Assembly (NCBI RefSeq): GCF_002006995.1
Contig: NZ_MRUL01000009.1
Span: forward strand, 62,001-126,000
Source of the DNA: Izhakiella australiensis
Lineage (GTDB): Bacteria > Pseudomonadota > Gammaproteobacteria > Enterobacterales > Enterobacteriaceae
Direction: 5' to 3'
Length of the DNA: 64,000 nt
Below the pieces are notes generated by a model. That model saw only the letters and a list, made by a program, of their open reading frames with translations. It was not told the origin of the DNA and made no database searches. Positions 1 through 9,299 of this stretch are shown one piece after another (position 1 is the stretch's first letter; the number at the start of each line of letters is the position of its first letter). The translations under genes were made by a program, and so were the position numbers.

Positions 1-1
1 T

Positions 2-121
2 CATATCGTGCTGCTTGACGACGTAGTCACCACCGGCAGCACCGTCGCGGAGCTAAGCCGCCTGCTGATGCGGGCGGGCGCGGCCAGCGTCGAGATTTGG
101 TGCCTGTGCCGAACCTTGTGA
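2..121 (+). CDS. gntX: GntX/ComF family phosphoribosyltransferase-like protein, C-terminal fragment
   Basis: Only the last 39 codons are in the window; the reading frame begins at base 2 and stops with TGA at 119-121. The fragment carries the PRPP-binding loop typical of type I phosphoribosyltransferases (VLLDDVVTTGST), followed by the helix and short strand that end ComF/GntX proteins (CLCRTL). In E. coli gntX lies directly upstream of nfuA, as here, and has been linked to use of extracellular DNA and, by name, to gluconate. The fold assignment is firm; the function is inferred from the family. The nfuA promoter begins inside the last codons of this gene. Confidence 0.85.
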   Translation, partial: HIVLLDDVVTTGSTVAELSRLLMRAGAASVEIWCLCRTL

Positions 122-144
122 AGCGTTCGGCATCGGCGTATAAT
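116..144 (+). promoter_or_regulatory. nfuA sigma-70 promoter
   Basis: The -35 hexamer TTGTGA (116-121) and a perfect -10 TATAAT (139-144) are separated by 17 bp. Transcription would start near 151, about 30 nt before the nfuA ATG. The -35 overlaps the end of gntX, so nfuA can be expressed independently of it. Confidence 0.75.
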
Positions 145-167
145 AACTGAGTAATTTAGTCAACTAT
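143..167. promoter_or_regulatory. IscR type-1 binding site over the nfuA start point
   Basis: A 25-bp near-palindrome with arms ATAACTGAGT and AGTCAACTAT around an AT-rich centre fits the IscR type-1 consensus at almost every position. It covers the end of the -10 element and the expected transcription start, a position suited to repression. IscR with a bound [2Fe-2S] cluster recognises type-1 sites, and E. coli nfuA (yhgI) is an IscR target. The inference is that nfuA rises when Fe-S clusters become scarce. Confidence 0.75.
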
Positions 168-179
168 TGAGCAATCACC

Positions 180-755
180 ATGATCCGTATTACTGATGCA
201 GCACAAGAACATTTCGCCAAACTGCTTTCAAATCAGGAAGAAGGCACCCAGATTCGTGTGTTCGTTATCAATCCGGGTACGCCGACGGCAGAGTGCGGAG
301 TCTCCTACTGTCCGCCGGATGCGGTGGAAGCAACCGATACTGAACTGAAGTTTGAAAAGCTATCAGCCTACATAGATGAGCTGAGCGCGCCCTATCTGGA
401 AGATGCCGAGATTGATTTCGTCACCGACAATCTTGGCTCCCAGCTCACGCTGAAAGCGCCAAACGCTAAAATGCGCAAGGTCGCCGACGATGCGCCGCTT
501 ATTGAGCGCGTTGAATACCAGCTTCAGGCGCAGATCAACCCACAGCTTGCCAGCCACGGCGGCCGCGTTTCGCTGATGGAGATTACCGACGAAGGTTACG
601 CCATTCTGCAATTTGGCGGCGGCTGTAACGGCTGTTCAATGGTCGATGTCACGCTGAAAGAAGGCATTGAAAAAGAACTGCTGAATACCTTCCCTGAGCT
701 GAAAGGCGTGCGCGATCTGACCGAACACCAGCGCGGCGAGCACTCCTTCTACTAA
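180..755 (+). CDS. nfuA: Fe-S biogenesis scaffold/carrier protein NfuA
   Basis: 191 residues, the same length as E. coli NfuA. The N-terminal half (about 1-100) is a degenerate A-type (IscA/HesB-like) domain without its cysteines. The C-terminal half is an Nfu domain with the cluster-binding CxxC (Cys149, Cys152, in [19 protein letters not shown]). NfuA dimers hold a [4Fe-4S] cluster between subunits and pass it to targets such as aconitase and lipoyl synthase under iron starvation or oxidative stress. The ATG at 180 is the only sensible start. It sits downstream of gntX behind its own promoter and an IscR-type site, and is followed by a strong terminator. Confidence 0.97.
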   Translation: MIRITDAAQEHFAKLLSNQEEGTQIRVFVINPGTPTAECGVSYCPPDAVEATDTELKFEKLSAYIDELSAPYLEDAEIDFVTDNLGSQLTLKAPNAKMRKVADDAPLIERVEYQLQAQINPQLASHGGRVSLMEITDEGYAILQFGGGCNGCSMVDVTLKEGIEKELLNTFPELKGVRDLTEHQRGEHSFY

Positions 756-765
756 GCCGGCAACA

Positions 766-795
766 CCGCAGCGATGTTTATCGCTGCGGTTTTTT
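766..795 (+). terminator. Rho-independent terminator of nfuA
   Basis: A 9-bp perfect stem, CCGCAGCGA (766-774) and TCGCTGCGG (781-789), is followed by six T. It also covers the last codons of convergent malQ, whose TAA is at 778-780. Confidence 0.9.
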
Positions 796-2856
796 CTGCC
801 GCCGTCGGCGATCGACCGCCGTCACCAGCGTTTTTATCTCTTTATTGGCGAAAATAGCCTCCAGCGGCTGGCTCAGCTTGCGCCGCCAGTTTGGGTATTC
901 ATCCACCGTTCCCGGCACGTTGACAGGTAAGTGCATCGCCAGCCAGTCCTCAGGCTGCAATCCCAGCAACGCGGACTCGGTCTGCGCCAGAAACAGGTGC
1001 ATTCCCCGACGTAAGTTCGTCGACATCGCCATGCGTCCGGCATCCTTTCCCACTGACGAGGGCAGGCAACCGGCCTGATGCAGAGCGTTAAGCAACGCCT
1101 GTTTCTGACGGGCGCGGTTTTCCAGCAGCGACTGATATACCCCGGCATCCGGATACATCCCAAGCCCGGCCCCCAGCTGTAAGTCACCTCCGGTCCAGAA
1201 CCCTTCCAGGGTGGGCAGATCGTGCGTGCTGGCGCTGGCAATAGCCTGGCGCGCCCAGCCTGACGGGGGGCGATAGCGGCCCGCCGCAGTCTGCTCAAAC
1301 CACAGCACCTTCCATGAATAGATAGCGCAGCGGCGAAGTTTGCTGACGATTTCTTGCGGCACGGTGCCCAGATCTTCGCCAATCACCATACAGTGATGAC
1401 GCTGACTTTCCAGCGCCAGAATCGCCAGCAGATCATCGACCGGATAGCGTACATAAGCCCCATAATCGGCGCTTTTCCCCTGAGGAACCCACCATAATCG
1501 CAACATCGACATCACATGGTCGATGCGCAATGCGCCGCTGCTGGCCATATTGGCGCGCAGCAAATCGATAAATGGCTGATAGCCCCGCGCCTGCAAAACC
1601 TGAGGATGGACCGGCGGCAGGCACCAGTTCTGACCGAGCGGGCCGAGGGGGTCCGGCGGCGCGCCGACCGATGCTGCCATGCAGTAAAGCTCGCGATCGC
1701 ACCAGGTTTCACTGCCGCCCTGTGCCACGCCCACGGCCAGATCGCGATAAAGGCCAATGGTCATTCCACTTTGTCGACATACCTGCCAGCAGCGATCGTA
1801 TTGCCGCTGTGCCAGCCACTGCAACCATTGATAAAATCTGAGCTCATTTTGCCGCGACTGACAGAACGCTTTCACCGCCGCGCTGTTGCCGTGGCGCAGC
1901 GCTTGCGGCCACTGCTGCCAGTCGCTACCGGCGTTCCCGGCGCTCACCTGTTCAGCCTGCACCACGTCATACGCCGACTGCTGCCACAAACTTTCGCCAC
2001 CGTGCTCAATGAAGGCGGCAAAAGCGCGGCGCTCATCATCATCCTCGCGACGCTGAGAGAAATGTTGCCAGGCATGGCGTAGCGCGGTCATCTTCAGCGC
2101 TGCGACCGCCGTGTAATCGACAAACGGCGTTTCGCGCGCCGCCTGTAGCTGCCGCTGAGTGTTGTCGCTTTGCCACCAGCGCTGCGCTGCATGACTGCGC
2201 AGAAAATCTTCAACCGCCGGTACCTCGATATAGCTGATATTAAGCCAACGGCGGGATGAGGGACTGTAAGGGCTGGCCTGTTCCGGCAGCGCCGGATAGA
2301 GCGCATGCAGCGGATTGAGGCCAATGAAATCCCCACCCCAGCCGGCCACCTGGCGGATCAGCTGCTGCAAATCGCCAAAATCGCCCATTCCCCAGTTAGT
2401 GGCAGAGCGCAGGGTGTAAAGCTGCACCATTACGCCCCAGCGTTTCTCACCGGCCTTCATTTCTGCGGGTTGATAACAGCGCGCTGGCGCGATAATAATC
2501 CGACAGTGCCAGCATTGCTCCTGCCGGGTCAGGGTCAGTTGGTGATACCCCAGCGCCAGCGCATCCGGCAGTTTTATTTCGCCGTTATCCTGCACGCTCC
2601 CCTGCCAGCGTCGGCCCTGCTCGCTGACCAGCTGCCAGTCGCCGGCGCCGCTAACCGTCAGGTAATTGCCACGTCGGCGCGTGAAGACCTTCACCGGCGG
2701 CAGAGGCCCGGCTTCTGCAACAGTCGTCCGGGCCATAGCTGCCAGCAGCAACGTGATGCTTTCATCACTGACCGTCAGCGCCTCGCCTTTAGCCGAACGA
2801 TATTGGGTGGCGATGCCGGCCGCCAGAGCGGCCTGTTCAAGCTCCGGGCTATTCAT
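778..2856 (-). CDS. malQ: 4-alpha-glucanotransferase (amylomaltase)
   Basis: 692 residues; E. coli MalQ has 694. The GH77 catalytic triad is present: nucleophile Asp446 (LRIDH), acid/base Glu494 (GEDLGTVP) and Asp546 (STHDLP). Binding loops ASPYSPSSRRWLN and GLYRDLAVGV are also seen. MalQ disproportionates maltose and maltodextrins in the cytoplasm, releasing glucose and making longer chains for MalP. It starts 12 bp after the malP stop, so the two form an operon. In E. coli gntT lies between nfuA and malQ; here nfuA and malQ converge directly. Confidence 0.97.
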   Translation of the reverse strand: MNSPELEQAALAAGIATQYRSAKGEALTVSDESITLLLAAMARTTVAEAGPLPPVKVFTRRRGNYLTVSGAGDWQLVSEQGRRWQGSVQDNGEIKLPDALALGYHQLTLTRQEQCWHCRIIIAPARCYQPAEMKAGEKRWGVMVQLYTLRSATNWGMGDFGDLQQLIRQVAGWGGDFIGLNPLHALYPALPEQASPYSPSSRRWLNISYIEVPAVEDFLRSHAAQRWWQSDNTQRQLQAARETPFVDYTAVAALKMTALRHAWQHFSQRREDDDERRAFAAFIEHGGESLWQQSAYDVVQAEQVSAGNAGSDWQQWPQALRHGNSAAVKAFCQSRQNELRFYQWLQWLAQRQYDRCWQVCRQSGMTIGLYRDLAVGVAQGGSETWCDRELYCMAASVGAPPDPLGPLGQNWCLPPVHPQVLQARGYQPFIDLLRANMASSGALRIDHVMSMLRLWWVPQGKSADYGAYVRYPVDDLLAILALESQRHHCMVIGEDLGTVPQEIVSKLRRCAIYSWKVLWFEQTAAGRYRPPSGWARQAIASASTHDLPTLEGFWTGGDLQLGAGLGMYPDAGVYQSLLENRARQKQALLNALHQAGCLPSSVGKDAGRMAMSTNLRRGMHLFLAQTESALLGLQPEDWLAMHLPVNVPGTVDEYPNWRRKLSQPLEAIFANKEIKTLVTAVDRRRRQKKPQR

Positions 2857-2868
2857 GTTTGCTCCTGC

Positions 2869-5271
2869 TCAACGTTTGGCCTGCCAGATGCGCTGCTGAT
2901 AGTCGCTGATCGCCCGGTCGGCGCTAAAAAAGCCGGTGCGCGCCGTATTCAGTATCGCTTTGCGCGTCCAGCTTTCGCTGTCCAACCACAGCTGGTCCAC
3001 GCGCTGTTGTGCTGCGCAGTATGACGCGAAGTCCGCCAGCACCAGCCAGGGATCGCCGCCCTTTGTCAGGCTGTGTAGCAGCGGGGCAAACGCCTGTTTG
3101 TCTTTCTGACTGAAAACGCCCTTTTCCAAATCTCTCAGCAGGCTGTCGAGATGCTTATCCTGCTTGCGCAGCTTGCGCGGATCGTAGCCCTGTTGCTTGA
3201 GCGCTTTTACTTCATCCACGCTGTGACCAAAGATAAAGATGTTCTCCTCGCCCACCTGTTCAGCGATTTCCACATTGGCGCCATCCAGGGTGCCGATGGT
3301 CAACGCGCCGTTCAGCGCCAGCTTCATATTACCGGTGCCGGACGCCTCATAGCCGGCGGTTGAGATCTGCTCTGAGAGATCCGCCGCCGGAATAATCATC
3401 TCCGCGGCGCTGACGCGGTAATCAGGAATAAGCACCACCTTCAGCCAGTCGGCCGCGCGCGGATCGTTATTAATGACCTGCGCCACCTTATTGATGGCGT
3501 AAATGATATTTTTCGCCAGTACATAGCCCGGAGCGGCCTTGGCGCCGAATATAAATACCCGCGGCACCCGCTGCGCGTTAGGGTTATCAAGCAGCATCCG
3601 ATAGCAGTGCAGAATGTGCAGCAAGCCGAGATGCTGGCGCTTATATTCATGCAGCCGCTTGATCTGCACGTCAAACATCGCCTGCGGGTCGACAATTATC
3701 CCGGTACAGGTTTGGATATAGTCTGCCAGTTGCCGTTTGTTCTGCTGCTTAATCTCACGGTAGCGCTGGCGGAACGCTTTTTTGCCCGCGTGTTTCTCCA
3801 GGCTGAGCAGTTGCTCAAGATCGTTGGCCCATTCAACGTTCAGCGTCTGATCAATCAGCGACGCCAGCGCCGGATTACACTGCTTGAGCCAGCGACGCGG
3901 CGTTATGCCATTCGTGACGTTATGAAATTTTTGCGGCCACAGCTGGTGATATTCCGGGAACAGATCTTTCACCACCAGGCCGGAGTGCAGCGCCGCTACG
4001 CCATTCACCGCAAACCCGCTGACCACGCACAGGTTAGCCATGCGCAGCTGACGATCGTGCAACACGGCAACCTTTTCCCATACCGCATCATCCCCCGGCC
4101 AGGTTTGCCTCACCAGCGCATGAAAGCGTTTATTGATCTCTTTCACGATCTGATGATGGCGCGGCAGCAGCTTCCGTACCAGGCGCTCATCCCACTTCTC
4201 CAGCGCTTCCGGCATCAGGGTATGATTGGTGTAGGCAAACAGGCGGCTGGAGATGTGCCAGGCCGCATCCCAGTCGAGCTGGTGCTCATCCAGTAGCACC
4301 CGCAGCAGTTCAGGAATTGCGATGGTCGGATGGGTATCGTTGAGCTGAATCACCTCAAAGTCCGGCAGCTGCTGCAGCGTACGGCCTGCCAGATGGTGGC
4401 GACGCAGGATATCGGCGATCGCACAGGCGCACTGGAAGTATTGTTGCATCAGCCGCAGCGCCTTACCTTCATCATGATTATCATTGGGATAAAGCACCTG
4501 GGTCAGGCTTTCCGCGTTAACGCCATCTTCTGCGGCTTTAAGGTATTTACCGTCGTTAAAACGCGTCAGATTAAACGGCTGCGGGCTTCTGGCGCGCCAT
4601 AAGCAGAGGGGCAGCGTCACGCCGTTGCGATAGCCGACGATCGGCAGTTCCCAGGCTTCGCCGGTGAACCAGCGATCAGGCTGCCAGAGCGGCTTACCCT
4701 CTTCGGTTTTAATCACGCTGCCGCCGAGGCCAACCCGCACATCGCGTGCGCGGTTGTAGTGAAACCAGGGATAGCGATCGCGGTGCCAGTCATCAGGCGC
4801 CTCTTTTTGCTGGCCGTCATCAAATGACTGGCGAAAAAGGCCATACTGATAATTCAGACCGTAGCCAGTTCCCGGCTGGCCTCGGGTCGCCATGGCATCA
4901 AGATAGCAAGCCGCCAGGCGTCCGAGTCCCCCATTGCCCAGCGCAGGGTCCACTTCCTGTTCCAGCAGATCGCTCAATGAAATCTCATAGGGTTCGAGCA
5001 GCGCGGCAACGTCGTTATACCAGCCAAGGTTAAGCAGGTTATTACCGGTCAGTCGGCCAACCAGAAACTCCATGGAAAGATAGTTTACGTGGCGCTGCGC
5101 CCGACGCGGTTTCACCTGCGGCAGAGCAGCCAGCTGTTCTGCCAGCGCGCCGCTGACGGCCTGCCACCACTGCTGTTGCGTCATCGCCTGCGCGCAGGTT
5201 ACTCCAAACTGCTGCCACTGCCGTGTCAGCGCGGCGGCAAAACGCGACTTACTGAATTTTTGCTGCGACAT
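2869..5271 (-). CDS. malP: Maltodextrin phosphorylase
   Basis: 800 residues of the GT35 glycogen/starch phosphorylase family. The pyridoxal-phosphate lysine is Lys650 in the signature [14 protein letters not shown]. It releases glucose-1-phosphate from linear maltodextrins. It differs from the window's second phosphorylase (GlgP) by a shorter N-terminus and by pairing with malQ. The ATG at 5271 is preceded by GAGGGATCAA. No MalT box (GGGGA[TG]GAGG) was found on either strand in the 230 bp upstream, and malT, which flanks malP in E. coli, is absent here. Control of this operon is therefore unclear. Confidence 0.96.
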   Translation of the reverse strand: MSQQKFSKSRFAAALTRQWQQFGVTCAQAMTQQQWWQAVSGALAEQLAALPQVKPRRAQRHVNYLSMEFLVGRLTGNNLLNLGWYNDVAALLEPYEISLSDLLEQEVDPALGNGGLGRLAACYLDAMATRGQPGTGYGLNYQYGLFRQSFDDGQQKEAPDDWHRDRYPWFHYNRARDVRVGLGGSVIKTEEGKPLWQPDRWFTGEAWELPIVGYRNGVTLPLCLWRARSPQPFNLTRFNDGKYLKAAEDGVNAESLTQVLYPNDNHDEGKALRLMQQYFQCACAIADILRRHHLAGRTLQQLPDFEVIQLNDTHPTIAIPELLRVLLDEHQLDWDAAWHISSRLFAYTNHTLMPEALEKWDERLVRKLLPRHHQIVKEINKRFHALVRQTWPGDDAVWEKVAVLHDRQLRMANLCVVSGFAVNGVAALHSGLVVKDLFPEYHQLWPQKFHNVTNGITPRRWLKQCNPALASLIDQTLNVEWANDLEQLLSLEKHAGKKAFRQRYREIKQQNKRQLADYIQTCTGIIVDPQAMFDVQIKRLHEYKRQHLGLLHILHCYRMLLDNPNAQRVPRVFIFGAKAAPGYVLAKNIIYAINKVAQVINNDPRAADWLKVVLIPDYRVSAAEMIIPAADLSEQISTAGYEASGTGNMKLALNGALTIGTLDGANVEIAEQVGEENIFIFGHSVDEVKALKQQGYDPRKLRKQDKHLDSLLRDLEKGVFSQKDKQAFAPLLHSLTKGGDPWLVLADFASYCAAQQRVDQLWLDSESWTRKAILNTARTGFFSADRAISDYQQRIWQAKR

Positions 5272-5558
5272 TTGATCCCTCTTTCACTGAGAAAAACAGA
5301 AAACTGCGCGCCGGGTTCACATTCTATCCCGCTATATAGTAAAGACGTCAGATGAAAAAAAGCGCTCCGCTAACCCGAATAAGCGCGTATTTTTATCAAA
5401 AGGCGCATCGGGACATCTGGCGCAAAGCCACCTCAACTGGTTTAATCATAAGCATAATCCAGCCTCTGCAACCGCGGATCGTTATCTAAGGAATTTCTCT
5501 GGAAAAACATCTTCATCACGTCCGCCAGCATCCGCCAACTATCCCCGGTACCGAATCG

Positions 5559-6302
5559 ATGTCATTGCTCACCGGGCACGCCTTTCCGCGACACGCCCAC
5601 GATCAGTTTGGTATCGGCATTTTCGTGCAGGGGTCGCAGCGTTCATGGAGCAACATCGGCAGCGTGGAATCGGCTGCGGGCGACGTGATTATGGTGAATC
5701 CGGCAGAAATTCATGACGGGCTGCCGCTACAGGGGCCGCGCGGCTGGCATATGATGTATCTCAACCCGGAAATGGTGATGGGAGAGCTAAGGGAGCAGCC
5801 GCAGACGGACAATATCATTATGCGCCCGGTCGTCAGCGATGCGGCGCTGGGCTGCGCGATGCGCGCGCTGTTTAACGAAGTGCTGGCTGCCACGCCTGAC
5901 CCCATCGCCGCCGAGCAGGCGTTGCTGCTCTGCCTGATGCGGATCACCCGCTATCATGCCTTCACCGCCGCCGTTCGGGAACCCCTCTCCCCGGCCATCA
6001 CGCTTGCCAAAGAATATATTGATGATGCGCCCGGCAACGCCATTTCGCTGAGCATGCTGGCGGATTTGTGCGGCATGACTCGCTTTCAGCTAATCCGCAG
6101 CTTTACCCGCGAAGCGGGCACCACGCCCCATGCCTATCTGATTCAGGCGCGGGTGCGGCTGGCAAAACGCCTGCTGTTAGCGGGTCATAAGCCCGCCGGA
6201 GCGGCGTTAAGCGCAGGATTTGCCGACCAGAGTCATCTTACCAGGGCTTTCCGCCGTCAGTTTGGCCTCACGCCCGGCAAGTATCTGCACGCGATGCTTT
6301 AG
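5559..6302 (+). CDS. AraC-family transcriptional regulator
   Basis: From the first ATG (5559) the protein has 247 residues. It has an N-terminal AraC-type cupin segment (FPRHAHDQFGIGIF, WSNIGSVESAAGDVIMVNP) and a C-terminal double helix-turn-helix (about 150-245; SLSMLADLCGMTRFQLIRSF and GFADQSHLTRAFRRQFGLTPG). The frame stays open upstream. A good ribosome site TAAGGA (5487-5492) lies 6 nt before an in-frame CTG at 5499, which would add 20 residues rich in His and Pro that resemble the usual start of this family. The true start may therefore be the non-ATG codon. The adjacent LysE-type exporter on the same strand is the probable target. Ligand unknown. Confidence 0.88.
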   Translation: MSLLTGHAFPRHAHDQFGIGIFVQGSQRSWSNIGSVESAAGDVIMVNPAEIHDGLPLQGPRGWHMMYLNPEMVMGELREQPQTDNIIMRPVVSDAALGCAMRALFNEVLAATPDPIAAEQALLLCLMRITRYHAFTAAVREPLSPAITLAKEYIDDAPGNAISLSMLADLCGMTRFQLIRSFTREAGTTPHAYLIQARVRLAKRLLLAGHKPAGAALSAGFADQSHLTRAFRRQFGLTPGKYLHAML

Positions 6303-6389
6303 TCGCCAGCGCGCAATTTCCTTCAAGACAGCCCCCGGCTTCCCGACGATATTCTGCGTTACCTATCCGCTCAAACCCAGGAAGACGTA

Positions 6390-7010
6390 ATGCAGATAAC
6401 CGGCGAATTTTTAATAACTTCATGCATCGTGGTGATTTCGCCAGGCAGCGGCGCGCTTTATACCATCGCCACCGGCCTGACTCACGGGGTAAAAAACAGC
6501 ATTATCGCCGCCGTGGGATGTACGCTGGGCATTATTCCCCACATCGCGGCGGCCATCACCGGGCTGGCGGCGATATTTCACAGCAGTACGCTGGCGTTCA
6601 GTCTTATCAAATGGGCTGGCGCAGCCTGGCTGCTGTATATGGCATGGCGTACGCTGAGGGAGTCCGGCGCGCTGCAACTCACTCGCCCGGACCATCGGCG
6701 TACGCCGGGAAGGACCATCGCGCACGCCGTACTGATCAATCTGCTGAACCCTAAGCTGTCACTCTTTTTTCTGGCGTTCCTGCCGCAGTTTATCAGCAGC
6801 CATGCGGCAACGCCGCTGCGCGATATGCTGATACTCAGCGGCATTTTTATGCTGATCACCCTGCTGGTTTTTATTTTTTATGGCGCTTTTGCGGCGCTGG
6901 TGCGCGATTACGTACTTTCCCGGCCGGCGGTAATAACAGGCTTACGCTGCTGCTTTGCTGGCGGCTTCACCGCCCTGGCCGTCAGACTTATCTTTACGCA
7001 AAGGGCATAA
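6390..7010 (+). CDS. LysE/RhtB-family amino acid exporter
   Basis: 206 residues, about six hydrophobic segments, with the family start pattern (ISPGSGALYTIATGLTHGVKN, a variant of the usual SPGP) and NLLNPKLSLFFLAFLPQF in the middle. Members export amino acids or related small molecules across the inner membrane. It lies 87 bp after the AraC-family gene in the same direction, a common regulator-exporter pairing. The specific substrate cannot be read from sequence. Confidence 0.88.
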   Translation: MQITGEFLITSCIVVISPGSGALYTIATGLTHGVKNSIIAAVGCTLGIIPHIAAAITGLAAIFHSSTLAFSLIKWAGAAWLLYMAWRTLRESGALQLTRPDHRRTPGRTIAHAVLINLLNPKLSLFFLAFLPQFISSHAATPLRDMLILSGIFMLITLLVFIFYGAFAALVRDYVLSRPAVITGLRCCFAGGFTALAVRLIFTQRA

Positions 7011-7023
7011 CGCGGCGGCCCGA

Positions 7024-7052
7024 TAAAAAACGCCAGCGCTCTCAGCTGGCGT
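7024..7052 (-). terminator. Rho-independent terminator of the glpEGR operon
   Basis: An 8-bp stem, ACGCCAGC (7030-7037) and GCTGGCGT (7045-7052), is followed on the minus strand by a T run. It lies 11 bp beyond the glpR stop. Confidence 0.85.
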
Positions 7053-7063
7053 CAGGGCGGTTT

Positions 7064-7822
7064 TCAGCACAGCTCCAGATGAACATCGTGCTGTTCAATG
7101 ACCCGCATTACGCTGTCGGGCGGCGTATCGTTGGTAAACAGATAATCAATCAGGCTCATGTTGCCGAGGTTGACCATCGCGTTACGGCCAAACTTCGAGT
7201 GGTCAGTGACCAGCATCACGCAGCGCGAATTCTCGATAATCGCGCGCTTAGCGCGCACTTCGTGGTAATCGAACTCCAGCAGCGAGCCATCCATATCAAT
7301 GCCGCTGATGCCAAGGATGCCGTAATCAAGGCGAAACTGCGAAATAAAATCGAGGGTGGCTTCGCCCATGATGCCGCCGTCACGCGTGCGCACTTCACCG
7401 CCGGCAAGAATAACGCGAAAGTCGCTTTTCCCCATCAGCAGGGTCGCCACGTTAATATTATTGGTCACGATACGTAGATTCGTGTGGTTCATCAGCGCGT
7501 ACGCCACCGCTTCCGGCGTGGTACCGATGTCGATAAACAGCGTAGAGCCGTCAGGGATCTGGCTGGCAACGCGCTGGGCAATGCGCGCTTTTTCCGCCGA
7601 CCACATCATTTTCCGATCCTGCCAGGCGGTGTTTTCTGAACTGGAAGGCAGCGCGGCACCGCCGTGGTGGCGATGAATTTTATTCTGCTCGGCCAGATCG
7701 TTAAGATCGCGACGGATGGTCTGCGGGCTGACGGCAAAAAAGTCCACCAGCTCCTCTGTGCTGACATAACCTTGTCGACGCACCAGATCGATGATGGCGT
7801 CATGACGTTGGGTCTGCTTCAC
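7064..7822 (-). CDS. glpR: Glycerol-3-phosphate regulon repressor GlpR
   Basis: 252 residues, as in E. coli. It has an N-terminal DeoR-type helix-turn-helix (about 5-57; VSTEELVDFFAVSPQTIRRD) and a C-terminal sugar-phosphate sensor domain (DGSTLFIDIGTTPEAVAYAL, TNNINVATLLM). GlpR represses the glp regulon and is released by glycerol-3-phosphate. It is the last gene of the glpE-glpG-glpR set, 46 bp after glpG. A clear GlpR operator is present in front of glpD in this window. Confidence 0.96.
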   Translation of the reverse strand: MKQTQRHDAIIDLVRRQGYVSTEELVDFFAVSPQTIRRDLNDLAEQNKIHRHHGGAALPSSSENTAWQDRKMMWSAEKARIAQRVASQIPDGSTLFIDIGTTPEAVAYALMNHTNLRIVTNNINVATLLMGKSDFRVILAGGEVRTRDGGIMGEATLDFISQFRLDYGILGISGIDMDGSLLEFDYHEVRAKRAIIENSRCVMLVTDHSKFGRNAMVNLGNMSLIDYLFTNDTPPDSVMRVIEQHDVHLELC

Positions 7823-7868
7823 GAGAGTCTCCTGCTGTTATTATTTATTTTTCGTTGCAGCGCTGAGG

Positions 7869-8690
7869 TCAGCGCCGCGCCTGTCTGGTATCCACCCAGG
7901 CCATGGCAAGGCCCAGCAGCAGCCCGGTAAGGTGCGCCGCGTTGGCAATCTCCATACCAAACCAGCCCATATAGCCGATAAACAGCCACAAAATGGCGAA
8001 GCCCATTAGCCCACGCTCGAGGTACACGCCGCTGTCAGGATCGCGCTCGCCCCTGAGCCATGCATAGCCCATCAACGCATACACCACGCCGGAAAGGCCG
8101 CCGAACATAATGCCGCTAAAGCGCGCCTGCATCCAGCCGCTAAGCAATGCGGCAATCACCGTCAGAACGAACAGCTTGCCGCTTCCCAGCCGCCTTTCAA
8201 TCACGCCGCCGATATACCACCACCAGATAAGGTTAAACACGATATGCAGCAGTGAAAAATGCAGCAGTATGTGAGAAAACCAACGCCACAGCTCAAAATA
8301 TTGCCCGCTATCCGGCCAGGATAACCAGCTCATGACCTCCGTTTCGCCCAGCAGCTGCATCAAAATAAACACCAGCACCGCCGCAATCATCATGCCGAGC
8401 GTTAACGGCCCGGCTCGCGCCTTCAGCGCCGGTAAAAGCGACGATGAGCGATAGCGCAAACCGCTGGTGGTGGTGCCGCTATGCCAGCTGGCCGCCTGAT
8501 AGCGCGGATGATTAGGGTCGCGAACGAACTGATGAAGTTCGTTTTCAACCGTTTCCCGCTGTGCTTCGCTATCCAGCCAGAGGGTTACGCCATCCCCCTG
8601 CTCAGCGTGGAGGTGAACGCCGCGGCTGGACATATAATCGATAAACGCCTGCGCCTGGCGCGGGTTAGTAAAATGCGCAATACGGATCAT
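7869..8690 (-). CDS. glpG: Rhomboid intramembrane serine protease GlpG
   Basis: 273 residues (E. coli 276). It has a cytosolic N-terminal domain (about 1-85) and then six transmembrane helices. The catalytic Ser is in GGLSGVVYALMG, the His in NAAHLTGLLLG, and the conserved His/Asn are in HILLHFSLLHIVFNLIWW. Rhomboids cut transmembrane segments within the bilayer. Its usual position between glpE and glpR is kept, though a direct role in glycerol phosphate use is not established. Confidence 0.96.
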   Translation of the reverse strand: MIRIAHFTNPRQAQAFIDYMSSRGVHLHAEQGDGVTLWLDSEAQRETVENELHQFVRDPNHPRYQAASWHSGTTTSGLRYRSSSLLPALKARAGPLTLGMMIAAVLVFILMQLLGETEVMSWLSWPDSGQYFELWRWFSHILLHFSLLHIVFNLIWWWYIGGVIERRLGSGKLFVLTVIAALLSGWMQARFSGIMFGGLSGVVYALMGYAWLRGERDPDSGVYLERGLMGFAILWLFIGYMGWFGMEIANAAHLTGLLLGLAMAWVDTRQARR

Positions 8691-8751
8691 GCTGCTTCCC
8701 TGTTAACCTCAGCAAAAAGGCAGTATACCGCGCCGGCGGGCAATTGCCGAC

Positions 8752-9081
8752 TCAGCGCGCATCGGATTCGATTTGTTCAGGAAACGCCTGACGCCAGTGC
8801 TCAAAGCCGCCGTCAACGCTGTACACCGCATCAAATCCCTGAGTAAGCAGATACTCCGCTGCGCTTTTACTGCTGACGCCGTGATAGCACATCACCAGCA
8901 ACGGCGTTTCAAACTCAGTTTGCTGAATAAAGGTATTCAGGCTGCTATTGGTCAGATGGAATGCGCCCGTTGCATGCGCTATTGCGAAACTCTGCGGATC
9001 GCGGATATCCACCAGCCGTGCGTCGCCCTGCGCCAGCATCTCGCTGGCCTGCTGTACGCTGATACACTCAAATTGGTCCAT
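8752..9081 (-). CDS. glpE: Thiosulfate sulfurtransferase GlpE
   Basis: A single-domain rhodanese of 109 residues. The active cysteine loop is CYHGVSS. Choosing the ATG at 9081 (MDQFECISV) puts the catalytic cysteine at residue 65, as in E. coli GlpE. Two upstream in-frame ATGs (9090 and 9102) would add three or seven residues with no better ribosome site. It transfers sulfur from thiosulfate to cyanide or dithiols such as thioredoxin. It is the first gene of glpEGR, divergent from glpD. Confidence 0.92.
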   Translation of the reverse strand: MDQFECISVQQASEMLAQGDARLVDIRDPQSFAIAHATGAFHLTNSSLNTFIQQTEFETPLLVMCYHGVSSKSAAEYLLTQGFDAVYSVDGGFEHWRQAFPEQIESDAR

Positions 9082-9176
9082 CGTTTTCATCTCTGTTCCC
9101 ATGATTACTGCAGGTTAGTTTACCGCGAACCTACGCCACAATAACCCGGTAGAGGTGAGGGATATTGTATCAATTT

Positions 9177-9192
9177 TGTTACCTGAATCACG
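9177..9192. promoter_or_regulatory. Probable CRP site of glpD
   Basis: TGTTA-N6-TCACG fits the CRP pattern TGTGA-N6-TCACA with two mismatches. Its centre is about 70 bp before the likely glpD start point, close to the class I CRP position known for E. coli glpD. It lies in the glpE-glpD divergent region and could act on both sides. Confidence 0.55.
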
Positions 9193-9241
9193 CCTGAATG
9201 TTTTTATCTGGTTAACACTGGCGCCGATGTTGGTTTACGAG

Positions 9242-9287
9242 TACAATCATGCTCGAAAACGAACATTAAAGAACAAACCCGAACATC
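9242..9287 (+). promoter_or_regulatory. glpD -10 element and GlpR operators
   Basis: A -10 element TACAAT (9242-9247) is followed at once by the palindrome ATGCTCG-AAAA-CGAACAT (9249-9266), which matches the GlpR operator. A second CGAACAT half follows at 9280-9286 with a degenerate partner. The -35 (TGGCGC, 9219-9224) is poor, in keeping with CRP dependence. GlpR bound here would cover the start site. Confidence 0.8.
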
Positions 9288-9299
9288 GGAGGGGATGAC

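Noticed and set aside
5330-5350. TATATAG element upstream of malP as a firm promoter
   Set aside because: No -35 at an acceptable spacing could be chosen, so no promoter was listed.
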